DNA of 15,927 nucleotides from JANNOG01 sp050329835 (GTDB lineage: Bacteria; Actinomycetota; Actinomycetes; Actinomycetales; JBBAYJ01), in NCBI GenBank assembly GCA_050329835.1, contig JBHJOJ010000072.1, forward strand, positions 1 through 15,927. Direction: 5' to 3'. The position numbers and the translations under genes were made by a program. Shown here one piece after another: positions 6,359 through 13,392 of the stretch. A model generated the notes under the pieces. The model made no database searches, was not told the origin of the DNA, and saw nothing but the letters and a program-made list of their open reading frames with translations. Numbering within the stretch: position 1 is the stretch's first letter; each line of letters starts with the position of its first letter.

Positions 6359-7675
6359 GTGCTGCGGACCATGGACCTGCGCGGACAGCGGCTCGACCAC
6401 CGGCGGCTGCGCGGCGTGGTGCCGCGGGCGGCGACCGACGTCGACGCGGTGTTGGCGGTCGTCCGCCCGGTGTGCGACGACGTCCGGGAGCGGGGCGCGG
6501 CGGCCCTGCTCGACCTCACGGAGCGCTTCGACGGGGTCCGCCCGCCCCACCTGCGCGTCCCCCCGGGCGAGCTCGCAGCAGCCCTCGACCGGCTGGACCC
6601 CGGCGTCCGCGACTCCCTGACCGAGGCGGTCCGCCGGGTCCGGGCGGTCCACGCCGACCAGCTGCCGGCCGGGCACCGCACCGACGTGGCCCCGGGCGCC
6701 TCGGTCACCCAGCGGTGGGTCCCGGTCGAGCGGGTCGGCCTCTACGTCCCCGGCGGCCGGGCCGTCTACCCCAGCAGCGTCGTGATGAACGTCGTGCCCG
6801 CCCAGGTGGCCGGGGTGTCGTCGGTCGCCGTGGCGAGCCCGGCGCAGCGCGAGCACGGCGGGCTGCCGCACCCGACGATCCTCGCGGCGTGCGCGCTGCT
6901 CGGGGTGGACGAGGTGTACGCCGTCGGTGGTGCCCAGGCGGTCGCGATGTTCGCCCACGGCTACGCGGGCGGACCGGACGGCGAGGACTGCCCCCCGGTG
7001 GACCTCGTCACCGGGCCCGGCAACGTCTACGTGACAGCCGCGAAGCGGCTGCTCCGCGGTCTGATCGGGATCGACTCCGAGGCGGGACCCACCGAGATCG
7101 CCGTCCTCGCCGACGACACCGCGGACCCGGCGTTCGTCGCGGCCGACCTCGTCAGCCAGGCCGAGCACGACGTGCTGGCCGCGGCGGTCCTCGTGACGCC
7201 GTCGGAGTCCCTGGCCCGGGCGGTCGCCGCCGAGGTGTCGGACCGGGCGCCGCGGACCAAGCATCACGAACGGATCGCCGAGTCGCTGTCCGGGCCGCAG
7301 TCGGCGATCGTGCTGGTCGACGACCTCGAGGCCGGGATGGCGGTCGTCGACGCCTACGCCGCCGAGCACCTGGAGATCCACACCGGGGACGCCCGGGAGC
7401 GGGCGCTGCGGGTGCGCAACGCCGGCGCGGTCTTCGTCGGGCCGTGGACCCCGGTGAGCCTGGGGGACTACGTCGCGGGGTCGAACCACGTCCTGCCCAC
7501 CGGGGGCTGCGCCTGCCACTCGGCAGGACTGCAGGTCGCCACGTTCCTGCGGGGCGTCCAGGTCGTCGAGTACGACCGGGAGGCCCTGGCCGGGGTGGCG
7601 GGGCACGTCGTCACCCTCTCCCACGCGGAGGACCTCCCCGCCCACGGCGAGGCCGTCACCGCCCGGGTGGGGTGA
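6359..7675 (+). CDS. hisD: Histidinol dehydrogenase
   Basis: The enzyme catalyses the last two steps of histidine synthesis, histidinol to histidine, with NAD+ and a zinc ion. The 438-residue length is standard. Visible family motifs are VPGGRAVYPSSVVMN (near 130), GPGNVYVTAAKR (near 219), the EAGPTEIAVLAD block, SQAEHD, the catalytic pair E336-H337 in AAEHLEIH, and GSNHVLPTGGCACHSAG toward the C-terminus. GTG 6359 is preferred over ATG 6371 because the N-terminus MLRTMDLRG matches the usual x-DLRG opening, and because the -10 box is correctly placed for it. The stop overlaps a GTG (7672) that is in frame with hisC. Confidence 0.97.
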   Translation: MLRTMDLRGQRLDHRRLRGVVPRAATDVDAVLAVVRPVCDDVRERGAAALLDLTERFDGVRPPHLRVPPGELAAALDRLDPGVRDSLTEAVRRVRAVHADQLPAGHRTDVAPGASVTQRWVPVERVGLYVPGGRAVYPSSVVMNVVPAQVAGVSSVAVASPAQREHGGLPHPTILAACALLGVDEVYAVGGAQAVAMFAHGYAGGPDGEDCPPVDLVTGPGNVYVTAAKRLLRGLIGIDSEAGPTEIAVLADDTADPAFVAADLVSQAEHDVLAAAVLVTPSESLARAVAAEVSDRAPRTKHHERIAESLSGPQSAIVLVDDLEAGMAVVDAYAAEHLEIHTGDARERALRVRNAGAVFVGPWTPVSLGDYVAGSNHVLPTGGCACHSAGLQVATFLRGVQVVEYDREALAGVAGHVVTLSHAEDLPAHGEAVTARVG

Positions 7676-7704
7676 GCGGGGTCCGGACGCCCCTGCCGCC
7701 CGCC

Positions 7705-7716
7705 TACCCTGATCCG
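7705..7716 (+). promoter_or_regulatory. Candidate internal leaderless promoter before hisC
   Basis: TACCCT (7705-7710) is followed by 6 nt and GTG 7717, the same geometry as at hisD. It would allow hisC and downstream genes to be expressed separately from hisD. Confidence 0.45.
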
Positions 7717-8877
7717 GTGCCCGGCGACCTCGCGCTCCCCGACGTGCCGCTGCGCGACGACCTGCGCGGCAACGTCCCGTACGGGGCCCCGCAGATCGAC
7801 GTCCCGGTCCGGCTCAACACCAACGAGAACCCGCACCCGGTGCCGGCCCGCGTCGCAGCCGCCGTCGCCGCCGCCCTGGCGGCGCAGGTCCGGGGGCTCA
7901 ACCGCTACCCCGACCGCGAGTTCACCGAGCTCCGCGCGGAGCTGGCCCGCTACGCCGCCCGCGTCACCGGCGTGACCCTGGACGCCGACCGGCTGTGGGC
8001 CGGCAACGGGTCGAACGAGGTGCTCCAGCACCTGTTCCTCGCCTTCGGCGGGCCCGGCCGGACGGCGCTCGGCTTCGTGCCGTCGTACTCCATGCACGGC
8101 GAGATCGCCGGGGTGACAGCCACGGGGTGGGTCCGGGGGGCCCGCGGGCCGTGGGACGGGCCCGACCCGTTCGGCCTCACGGCCGCCGACGCGGCCGCCC
8201 AGGTCCGCGCGCACGAGCCGGACCTGGTGTTCCTGTGCTCTCCCAACAACCCGACGGGCACCGCGCTCGACCTCGCGGTGGTGCGCGCCGTCCTGGCGGC
8301 GGCCCCCCGGGCGGTCGTGGTCGTCGACGAGGCCTACGGGGAGTTCGCCCGCCCCGGGACGCCCAGCGCGGTGACGCTCCTCGCCGACCACCCCCTGCTC
8401 GTCGTCACGCGGACGATGAGCAAGGCCTTCGCCTTCGCGGGCGCGCGCCTCGGGTACCTCGTGGCCGAGCCGCGGGTGACCGCCGCGCTGCGTCTCGTCC
8501 GGCTGCCCTACCACCTGTCGTCCCTGACCCAGGCGGCAGCCGTGGCGGCGCTGCGCCACGCCGACGACATGCTGGCCACCGTGGCCGCGACGGTCGCCGA
8601 GCGGGAGCGGATCACGGCGGCCGCAGGACGCCTGGGGTTGCGGCCGGTCCCGTCCGACGCCAACTTCGTGCTGGTCGGAGGGTTCGCCGACGCCCCGGCG
8701 GCGTGGCGGGCGCTGCTGGACCGGGGGGTGCTGGTCCGCGACGTCGGGCTGCCGGGTCACCTGCGCCTCACCGCCGGCACCCGTGCCGAGACCGACGCCC
8801 TCGTCGCCGCGCTGGAGGACCTCGTGACGGTGGACCGGACCGTGATCGTGCCCGCCGCGCAGGCGGTGACCGCGTGA
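7717..8877 (+). CDS. hisC: Histidinol-phosphate aminotransferase
   Basis: This PLP-dependent fold-type I aminotransferase converts imidazole-acetol phosphate and glutamate to histidinol phosphate. From GTG 7717 it has 386 residues. Motifs are LNTNENPHPVP near the N-terminus, LWAGNGSNEVLQ, SPNNPTGT, VVVDEAYGEF, and the PLP lysine K236 in TMSKAFAFAGARLGYL. The open frame also reaches GTG 7672, which overlaps the hisD stop as GTGA and would add 15 residues ending in a proline-rich stretch. The shorter form fits the usual PLRDDLRG opening and a -10 box placed for leaderless translation; both may be used. The stop overlaps the hisB start. Confidence 0.95.
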   Translation: MPGDLALPDVPLRDDLRGNVPYGAPQIDVPVRLNTNENPHPVPARVAAAVAAALAAQVRGLNRYPDREFTELRAELARYAARVTGVTLDADRLWAGNGSNEVLQHLFLAFGGPGRTALGFVPSYSMHGEIAGVTATGWVRGARGPWDGPDPFGLTAADAAAQVRAHEPDLVFLCSPNNPTGTALDLAVVRAVLAAAPRAVVVVDEAYGEFARPGTPSAVTLLADHPLLVVTRTMSKAFAFAGARLGYLVAEPRVTAALRLVRLPYHLSSLTQAAAVAALRHADDMLATVAATVAERERITAAAGRLGLRPVPSDANFVLVGGFADAPAAWRALLDRGVLVRDVGLPGHLRLTAGTRAETDALVAALEDLVTVDRTVIVPAAQAVTA

Positions 8878-9485
8878 CCACCTCAGCTGTCCGGACCGCC
8901 CGGCTGCACCGGGTGACCGGCGAGAGCGACGTGACGGTCGAGGTCGGCATCGACGGCTCCGGCCGCCACGACGTGTCGACGGGGGTGCCGTTCTACGACC
9001 ACATGCTGCGCAGCTTCGCCCGCCACAGCCTGTGCGACCTCGCCGTGCGGGCCGCCGGCGACGTCGAGGTCGACGCCCACCACACGGTGGAGGACGTGGC
9101 GATCGTCCTGGGGCAGGCGCTGGGCGAGGCGCTGGGCGACAAGGCCGGGATCCGGCGCTTCGGCGACGCGACGGTGCCGCTGGACGAGTGCCTCGCGATG
9201 GCCGCGGTCGACCTGTCCGGCCGGCCGTACTGCGTCCACACCGGCGAGCCTCCCGGCCAGGAGTACGCCCTCATCGGCGGCCACTACATCGGGTCGCTGA
9301 CCCGGCACGTGCTGGAGACGCTCGCCTTCCACGCCCGGATCGGCCTGCACGTCCGGGTGCTGGCCGGGCGGGACCCGCACCACGTCGTCGAGGCCCAGTT
9401 CAAGGCGCTGGCGCGGGCGTTCCGGGCGGCGGCCGAGCCGGACCCGCGGGTGACGGGCGTCCCGAGCGAGAAGGGGACGCTGTGA
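8874..9485 (+). CDS. hisB: Imidazoleglycerol-phosphate dehydratase
   Basis: This is the monofunctional 203-residue dehydratase that makes imidazole-acetol phosphate in histidine synthesis. The manganese-binding histidine clusters are visible: PFYDHMLRSFARHS, DAHHTVEDVAIVLGQAL, GHYIGSLTRHVLE and PHHVVEAQFKALARAF. There is no fused phosphatase domain as in the enterobacterial enzyme. The GTG start overlaps the hisC TGA (GTGA at 8874-8877), and its own stop overlaps hisH in the same way. Confidence 0.97.
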   Translation: MTTSAVRTARLHRVTGESDVTVEVGIDGSGRHDVSTGVPFYDHMLRSFARHSLCDLAVRAAGDVEVDAHHTVEDVAIVLGQALGEALGDKAGIRRFGDATVPLDECLAMAAVDLSGRPYCVHTGEPPGQEYALIGGHYIGSLTRHVLETLAFHARIGLHVRVLAGRDPHHVVEAQFKALARAFRAAAEPDPRVTGVPSEKGTL

Positions 9486-10132
9486 CCGGACCCGTCGTCG
9501 CCGTCATGGACCACGGGTTCGGCAACGTCCGGTCGGCGGCTGCGGCGCTCGCCCGGGTCGGCGCGGACGTCACCGTGACCGCCGACGCCCGGGCCGCCGA
9601 GGAGGGCGACGGCCTCTACGTGCCCGGGGTCGGGGCGTTCGCCGCGGTCGTCGAGGGCATCCGCGCCCTCGGCGGCGACCGGGTGATCGAGCGGCGCCTG
9701 GCGGGCGGGCGGCCGGTGCTGGCGGTGTGCGTCGGGCTGCAGGCCCTGTTCGAGGCCTCCGACGAGGAGGGCGCAGGCGACCCGACGGGCCTGGCGCAGT
9801 GGCCGGGGACGGTGTCCCGGCTGCCCGGCACGGCCGGGGCGAGGGTGCCGCACATGGGATGGAACACGGTCGCGCCGGCCGACGGGTCCCGGCTGTTCGC
9901 CGGGGTCGAGACCGAGCGCTTCTACTTCGTCCACTCCTACGCCGTGCGGTGCCTCGACTGGGACCAGGGGGGGTCGGTGCTGCCCGCGCCCCGAGTGACG
10001 TGGGCCGAGCACGGCGTCCCGTTCGTGGCGGCGGCCGAGCACGGCGCCCTGGCCGGCACCCAGTTCCACCCGGAGAAGTCCGGCGACGCCGGCCTGCACC
10101 TGCTCGACACCTGGGTCCGCTCGCTGCGCTGA
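9482..10132 (+). CDS. hisH: Imidazole glycerol phosphate synthase, glutaminase subunit
   Basis: This class I glutamine amidotransferase supplies ammonia to HisF. The product has 216 residues. DHGFGNVRS at the N-terminus, VPGVGAF as the oxyanion loop, nucleophile C83 in AVCVGLQALF, and the H196-x-E198 pair in TQFHPEKSG form the expected triad. The usual CxGMQ is CVGLQ here, a conservative change. It starts at GTG 9482 in a GTGA overlap with hisB. Its partner hisF is not in this window, because the region after priA is occupied by other genes. Confidence 0.97.
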   Translation: MTGPVVAVMDHGFGNVRSAAAALARVGADVTVTADARAAEEGDGLYVPGVGAFAAVVEGIRALGGDRVIERRLAGGRPVLAVCVGLQALFEASDEEGAGDPTGLAQWPGTVSRLPGTAGARVPHMGWNTVAPADGSRLFAGVETERFYFVHSYAVRCLDWDQGGSVLPAPRVTWAEHGVPFVAAAEHGALAGTQFHPEKSGDAGLHLLDTWVRSLR

Positions 10133-10164
10133 GGCGCCCGCCCGCGAGGCCGCCCGGGGGCCGA

Positions 10165-10178
10165 TAGGGTTACCGGTC
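10165..10178 (+). promoter_or_regulatory. Candidate leaderless -10 box before priA
   Basis: TAGGGT (10165-10170) is followed by 8 nt and GTG 10179, within the only real gap (46 bp) of the his cluster. No Shine-Dalgarno site is present immediately before the start. Confidence 0.45.
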
Positions 10179-10937
10179 GTGCCCGACACCCCGCCGCTCG
10201 TGCTGCTGCCGGCAGTCGACGTGGCGGCGGGGACCGCGGTGCGTCTGGTGCAGGGCGAGGCCGGGTCGGAGACGGCCTACGGCCATCCGCTGGACGCCGC
10301 GCTCGCCTGGCAGCGGGCCGGGGCCGAGTGGCTGCACCTCGTCGACCTCGACGCCGCGTTCGGGCGGGGGACCAACGCCGTCGTCATCGCCGAGGTCACC
10401 GCCCGGCTCACCGACCTGGGGGTGCAGGTGGAACTGTCGGGCGGGATCCGGGACGACGCCTCGCTGGGCCGGGCGCTGGCCACGGGGTGCGCGCGCGTCA
10501 ACCTCGGGACGGCGGCGCTGGAGGACCCGGACTGGACCCGCCGCGTGATCGCCCGGCACGGCGACCGGATCGCCGTCGGCCTCGACGTCCGCGGCACCAC
10601 GCTGGCGGCGCGGGGCTGGACCCGCGAGGGCGGGGACCTGTGGGAGACGCTGGCTCGGCTGGACGCCGACGGCTGCGCCCGCTACGTCGTCACCGACGTC
10701 GGCCGGGACGGCACGATGACCGGCCCGAACCTCGACCTGCTGCGCGAGGTGTGCGCCCGGACCCCGGCGCCGGTGGTCGCCTCCGGCGGGGTGTCCTCCC
10801 TCGACGACGTCCGGGCGCTGCGCACGCTCACCGGCGCCGGCGTCGAGGGCGCCATCGTCGGCAAGGCGCTCTACGCGGAGGCCTTCACCCTCGAGGAAGC
10901 CCTGCGGGTCGCCGGCGACGGTCACTCCTCCGCGTAG
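10179..10937 (+). CDS. priA: Bifunctional phosphoribosyl isomerase (HisA/TrpF)
   Basis: This 252-residue TIM barrel isomerises ProFAR in histidine synthesis. In actinobacteria lacking trpF it also isomerises phosphoribosylanthranilate for tryptophan. The catalytic aspartates are D14 (LLPAVDVAAG) and D173 (VVTDVGRDGTMTG). R22 in AVRLVQG and the R145-G-W147 loop followed by TREGGDLW correspond to the substrate-switching Arg and Trp of mycobacterial PriA, so I favour PriA over plain HisA. ELSGGIRDD and VASGGVSSLDD are the phosphate-binding loops. The last 16 bases overlap the 3' end of the convergent ASCH gene. Confidence 0.95.
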   Translation: MPDTPPLVLLPAVDVAAGTAVRLVQGEAGSETAYGHPLDAALAWQRAGAEWLHLVDLDAAFGRGTNAVVIAEVTARLTDLGVQVELSGGIRDDASLGRALATGCARVNLGTAALEDPDWTRRVIARHGDRIAVGLDVRGTTLAARGWTREGGDLWETLARLDADGCARYVVTDVGRDGTMTGPNLDLLREVCARTPAPVVASGGVSSLDDVRALRTLTGAGVEGAIVGKALYAEAFTLEEALRVAGDGHSSA

Positions 10938-11410
10938 AGCACCTCGAACCGCTCGAAGACCACCGGCAGGTCGTCGCGGAACGCCACGCCCAGCCCCGGC
11001 AGCACCCGGCGGAAGTAGGCCTCGTGGCCGCGCAGCCAGTCCGCCCGGGTCCGGTCGCCCTCGCCCTCGTCCCATGCGAAGGCGTCGTCGACCGAGGACA
11101 GCGGGCCGACCCGGACGTCGGTGGTCCGCAGCACGGCGCGGGGCCGGCCGCGGCCGTCGCACGCGATCCACCGGTCGCCGGCGACCGGCAGCGGGACGCC
11201 CTCGGCCTCGTACTCGGCCACCGAGCCGGCCGTGGCCCGCTTCGGGCCGTGGAGCACGAGCCCGACCAGCTCCTCCGCCAGCTCGACGCTGTCGCCGAAC
11301 TGGACGAGGTCCTGCCAGCGCCCGGACGGCGGCCCACCCGCCGCGGCGAGGTAGCGGGCCCAGAACTCCTCGGCCGCGCCCTCGTCGGGCGGCGGCAGGG
11401 GCGTGCTCAC
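10922..11410 (-). CDS. ASCH-domain protein
   Basis: The 162-residue soluble protein carries the ASCH fold, a PUA-like beta barrel expected to bind RNA or modified nucleic acid. Supporting segments are EEFWARYLAA near the N-terminus, LHGPKRATAGSVAEYEAEG with the conserved G-x-K-x-A-T motif, PVAGDRWIACDGRGRPRAV, and the C-terminal RGHEAYFRRVL and DLPVVFERFEVLY. The specific function is not known; some family members have RNase or tRNA-linked activity. The start GTG overlaps the stop of the DUF1844 gene (GTGA on the minus strand), so the two are translationally coupled. The 3' end runs 16 bp into priA. Confidence 0.85.
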   Translation of the reverse strand: MSTPLPPPDEGAAEEFWARYLAAAGGPPSGRWQDLVQFGDSVELAEELVGLVLHGPKRATAGSVAEYEAEGVPLPVAGDRWIACDGRGRPRAVLRTTDVRVGPLSSVDDAFAWDEGEGDRTRADWLRGHEAYFRRVLPGLGVAFRDDLPVVFERFEVLYAEE

Positions 11411-11763
11411 CGGCGGACCACGGGCCCCGTCAGCCGCTCGCCCGGCCCCTCGCCCGGGGGGTCCGGCAGCACCGACGCCTCCCGGAAGGCCAGCTGCAGC
11501 GACCGCAGCCCGTCCCGCAGGGACCGTGCGTGCACCGGCCCGAGGTCCGGCGCCGCCGCGGTGACGAGACCGGCGAGCGCCGTGATGAGGGTCCGCGCCT
11601 CGTCGAGGTCCATCAGGTCGCCGGCGTCCTCCCCCTCGGCCAGGCCGCACTTGACGGCCGCCGCGGACATGAGGTGGACCGCGGCCGTCGTGACGATCTC
11701 GACCGCGGGGACGTCCGCGATGTCCCGGGCGGCCGTGTCGGCGGCGGAGGCGGGCTGACTCAC
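11407..11763 (-). CDS. DUF1844 family protein
   Basis: The product is a small 118-residue acidic helical protein. The segment IADVPAVEIVTTAAVHLMSAAAVKCGLAE is the family signature, followed by DLDEARTLITALAGLV. Its position divergent from infC is a conserved actinobacterial arrangement. The function is unknown. GTG 11763 is chosen because upstream in-frame codons translate to low-complexity, arginine-rich sequence that overlaps the infC leader. There is no strong Shine-Dalgarno site. Confidence 0.88.
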   Translation of the reverse strand: MSQPASAADTAARDIADVPAVEIVTTAAVHLMSAAAVKCGLAEGEDAGDLMDLDEARTLITALAGLVTAAAPDLGPVHARSLRDGLRSLQLAFREASVLPDPPGEGPGERLTGPVVRR

Positions 11764-11977
11764 CCTGGTACCCTGCCCGGGACCACCTCGGTGCGGCAAC
11801 GCGGCGAGGCAACGAAGCGGAGGTCTCCTCCCACCTGCGGCGTCACGGCGCCGGCCGGGTCCGGTCCTGCGGGAAGCCGCGGCGGCCGTCCGGCGTTCCT
11901 CAGGGGGTATGACCGCCACGGCGTGCGGTCGCGGCCGGGACGGTCCGGCCGGTCACGACCAGACCCCAGGAGTGCAC
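11764..11977 (+). promoter_or_regulatory. infC promoter and structured 5' leader
   Basis: This 214-bp divergent gap contains an extended -10 box TGGTACCCT (-10 hexamer TACCCT at 11769-11774), predicting a start near 11781 and a leader of about 200 nt. The leader can form GGAGG/CCTCC around a TCT loop (11819-11831), the second arm being complementary to a Shine-Dalgarno sequence. It can also form GGCCGG/CCGGCC (11933-11950) ending 17 nt before the AGGAG site. Such a leader suggests post-transcriptional control of infC, but I do not recognise a named RNA family here. Confidence 0.5.
11968..11972 (+). promoter_or_regulatory. Shine-Dalgarno site pointing to an ATC start for infC
   Basis: AGGAG ends 5 nt before ATC 11978, which is in frame with IF3. 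The nearby in-frame GTG at 11972 overlaps the AGGAG itself and cannot use it. ATG 11909, farther upstream, has only a G-run 1-2 nt away. Confidence 0.65.
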
Positions 11978-12616
11978 ATCACCGAGACCCGCATCAACGA
12001 CCGTATCCGCGTGCCGGAGGTCCGACTGGTCGGCCCCAACGGCGAGCAGGTCGGCATCGTCCGGATCGAGGACGCCCTGCGCCTGGCGCAGGAGGCCGAG
12101 TTGGATCTCGTCGAGGTGGCCCCGCAGGCCCGCCCGCCCGTCGCCAAGCTCATGGACTTCGGAAAGTTCAAGTACGAGTCGGCGATGAAGGAGCGCGAGG
12201 CGCGCCGCAACCAGACCAACACCGTTCTCAAGGAGATCCGGCTCCGGCTCAAGATCGACCCGCACGACTACGAGACCAAGAAGGGTCACGTCGTCCGGTT
12301 CCTCAAGGGTGGGGACAAGGTCAAGGTCATCATCATGTTCCGAGGACGCGAGCAGTCCCGTCCCGAGATGGGTCTACGCCTGCTCCAGCGGATGGCGGAG
12401 GACGTCACCGAGCTGGGCAGCGTCGAGTCGTCGCCGCGCGTGGACGGCCGGAACATGGTCATGGTCATCGCCCCGCACAAGAAGAAGTCCGAGGCCAAGG
12501 CCGAGCTGCGGCGCCAGCGCGACGCGGCCACCGCCGCGGCGAACGCCGCGCGCGCCGGCGAGGCCGGGGAGCAGCCCGCGGCCGACCGGCCCGCGCGGGT
12601 CACCGCCGAGGCCTAG
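11978..12616 (+). CDS. infC: Translation initiation factor IF-3, probable ATC start
   Basis: IF3 binds the 30S subunit, keeps it apart from the 50S and checks start-codon pairing. The 212-residue product has the N-domain opening TETRINDRIRVPEVRLVGP, the linker MDFGKFKYESAMKEREARR, and the C-domain with KIDPHDYETKKGHVVRFL and IMFRGREQSRPE. An alanine-rich tail of about 40 residues follows GRNMVMVIAPHKKK. The best-placed ribosome-binding site selects ATC, a rare codon of the type used by infC in some other bacteria for autoregulation. Alternatives are GTG 11972 and ATG 11909, which add 2 or 23 residues lacking family similarity. It is first in the infC-rpmI-rplT operon. Confidence 0.95.
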   Translation: MTETRINDRIRVPEVRLVGPNGEQVGIVRIEDALRLAQEAELDLVEVAPQARPPVAKLMDFGKFKYESAMKEREARRNQTNTVLKEIRLRLKIDPHDYETKKGHVVRFLKGGDKVKVIIMFRGREQSRPEMGLRLLQRMAEDVTELGSVESSPRVDGRNMVMVIAPHKKKSEAKAELRRQRDAATAAANAARAGEAGEQPAADRPARVTAEA

Positions 12617-12702
12617 CCGGGGAGCCCCGGACCGACAGCCGCACCGTTGCACCGCGCCGCCCCCGGGCGGCGCCACCACAGAACCGGGCTCGGCCGAGCC
12701 CG
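12617..12702 (+). promoter_or_regulatory. Three consecutive hairpins between infC and rpmI
   Basis: Directly after the infC stop are CCGGGG/CCCCGG (12617-12630), then 9-bp arms at 12654-12662 and 12665-12673, then an 18-bp perfect palindrome (12685-12702). The rpmI ribosome-binding site begins 9 nt later. The position matches where ribosomal protein L20 controls L35 and L20 synthesis in E. coli. A regulatory or mRNA-processing role is inferred. Confidence 0.5.
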
Positions 12703-12725
12703 ACACCCACGGAAGGAGGCACGCC

Positions 12726-12920
12726 GTGCCCAAGCAGAAGACGCACAGCGGCGCCAAGAAGCGACTCCGGGTCACCGGGTCGGGCAAGATCATGCGCGAG
12801 CGCGCCAACCGGCGGCACCAGTTCGAGTGGAAGCCGTCGACGCGCACCCGCCGCCTCCACGTCGACGTCGAGGTCTCGGCCGCCGACCGCCGCAAGGCGC
12901 GCAAGCTGCTCGGGCGCTGA
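12726..12920 (+). CDS. rpmI: 50S ribosomal protein L35
   Basis: The 64-residue basic protein begins PKQKTHSGAKKRLRVTGSGK and ends RRKARKLLGR, as expected for bL35. GGAAGGAGG sits just upstream of the GTG 12726 start, so initiation is strong and sequence-defined. It lies 109 nt after infC and 30 nt before rplT. The gene is conserved in length with no anomaly. Confidence 0.98.
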   Translation: MPKQKTHSGAKKRLRVTGSGKIMRERANRRHQFEWKPSTRTRRLHVDVEVSAADRRKARKLLGR

Positions 12921-12950
12921 GCCCCGACCCGACCGACCAGGAGGTCCCCC

Positions 12951-13331
12951 ATGGCACGTGTGAAGCGCGCCGTCAACGCCCAGAAGAAGCGCCGCGAGGT
13001 TCTCGAGCAGGCCAGCGGCTACCGCGGCCAGCGCTCGCGGCTGTACCGCAAGGCCAAGGAGCAGGTCACCCACTCCGGCGTCTACGCCTACCGTGACCGC
13101 CGCGCCCGCAAGGGCGACTTCCGGCGGCTGTGGATCCAGCGGATCAACGCCGCCTGCCGCGCCAACGGGCTCACGTACAACCGGTTCGTCCAGGGCCTCA
13201 AGGCCGCCGGGGTGGAGGTCGACCGCCGGATGCTGGCCGAGCTCGCCGTCAGCGACTCCGCCGCCTTCGCCGCCCTCGTCCGCACGGCCGCCGACGCCCT
13301 TCCGGCCCGGCCCGGAACCGCTGCCGCCTGA
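12951..13331 (+). CDS. rplT: 50S ribosomal protein L20
   Basis: The 126-residue bL20 begins MARVKRAVNAQKKRREVLEQ and carries GYRGQRSRLYRKAKEQV, RARKGDFRRLWIQRINAA and LTYNRFVQGLKAAGVEVDRR. It binds 23S rRNA early in 50S assembly and in other bacteria represses its own operon. The ATG 12951 is preceded by AGGAGG at a good distance. The alanine-rich C-terminal tail after LVRTAAD is a modest extension common in actinobacteria. The methyltransferase frame follows immediately or overlaps. Confidence 0.98.
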   Translation: MARVKRAVNAQKKRREVLEQASGYRGQRSRLYRKAKEQVTHSGVYAYRDRRARKGDFRRLWIQRINAACRANGLTYNRFVQGLKAAGVEVDRRMLAELAVSDSAAFAALVRTAADALPARPGTAAA

Positions 13332-13392
13332 CCCCGGCGCCGCGCCCCGGGACGTCGTCGACGGTCCCGGGGCCGGGCCCCGGTCGCCGGCC

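Noticed and set aside
6311..7645. Large minus-strand open frame opposite hisD
   Set aside because: It has biased shadow composition and no recognisable domain, while hisD on the plus strand is certain.
11909..11977. ATG 11909 as the infC start
   Set aside because: The extra 23 residues have no resemblance to IF3, and the G-run lies only 1-2 nt before the ATG. A separate AGGAG is perfectly spaced to ATC 11978. It is kept as an alternative only.
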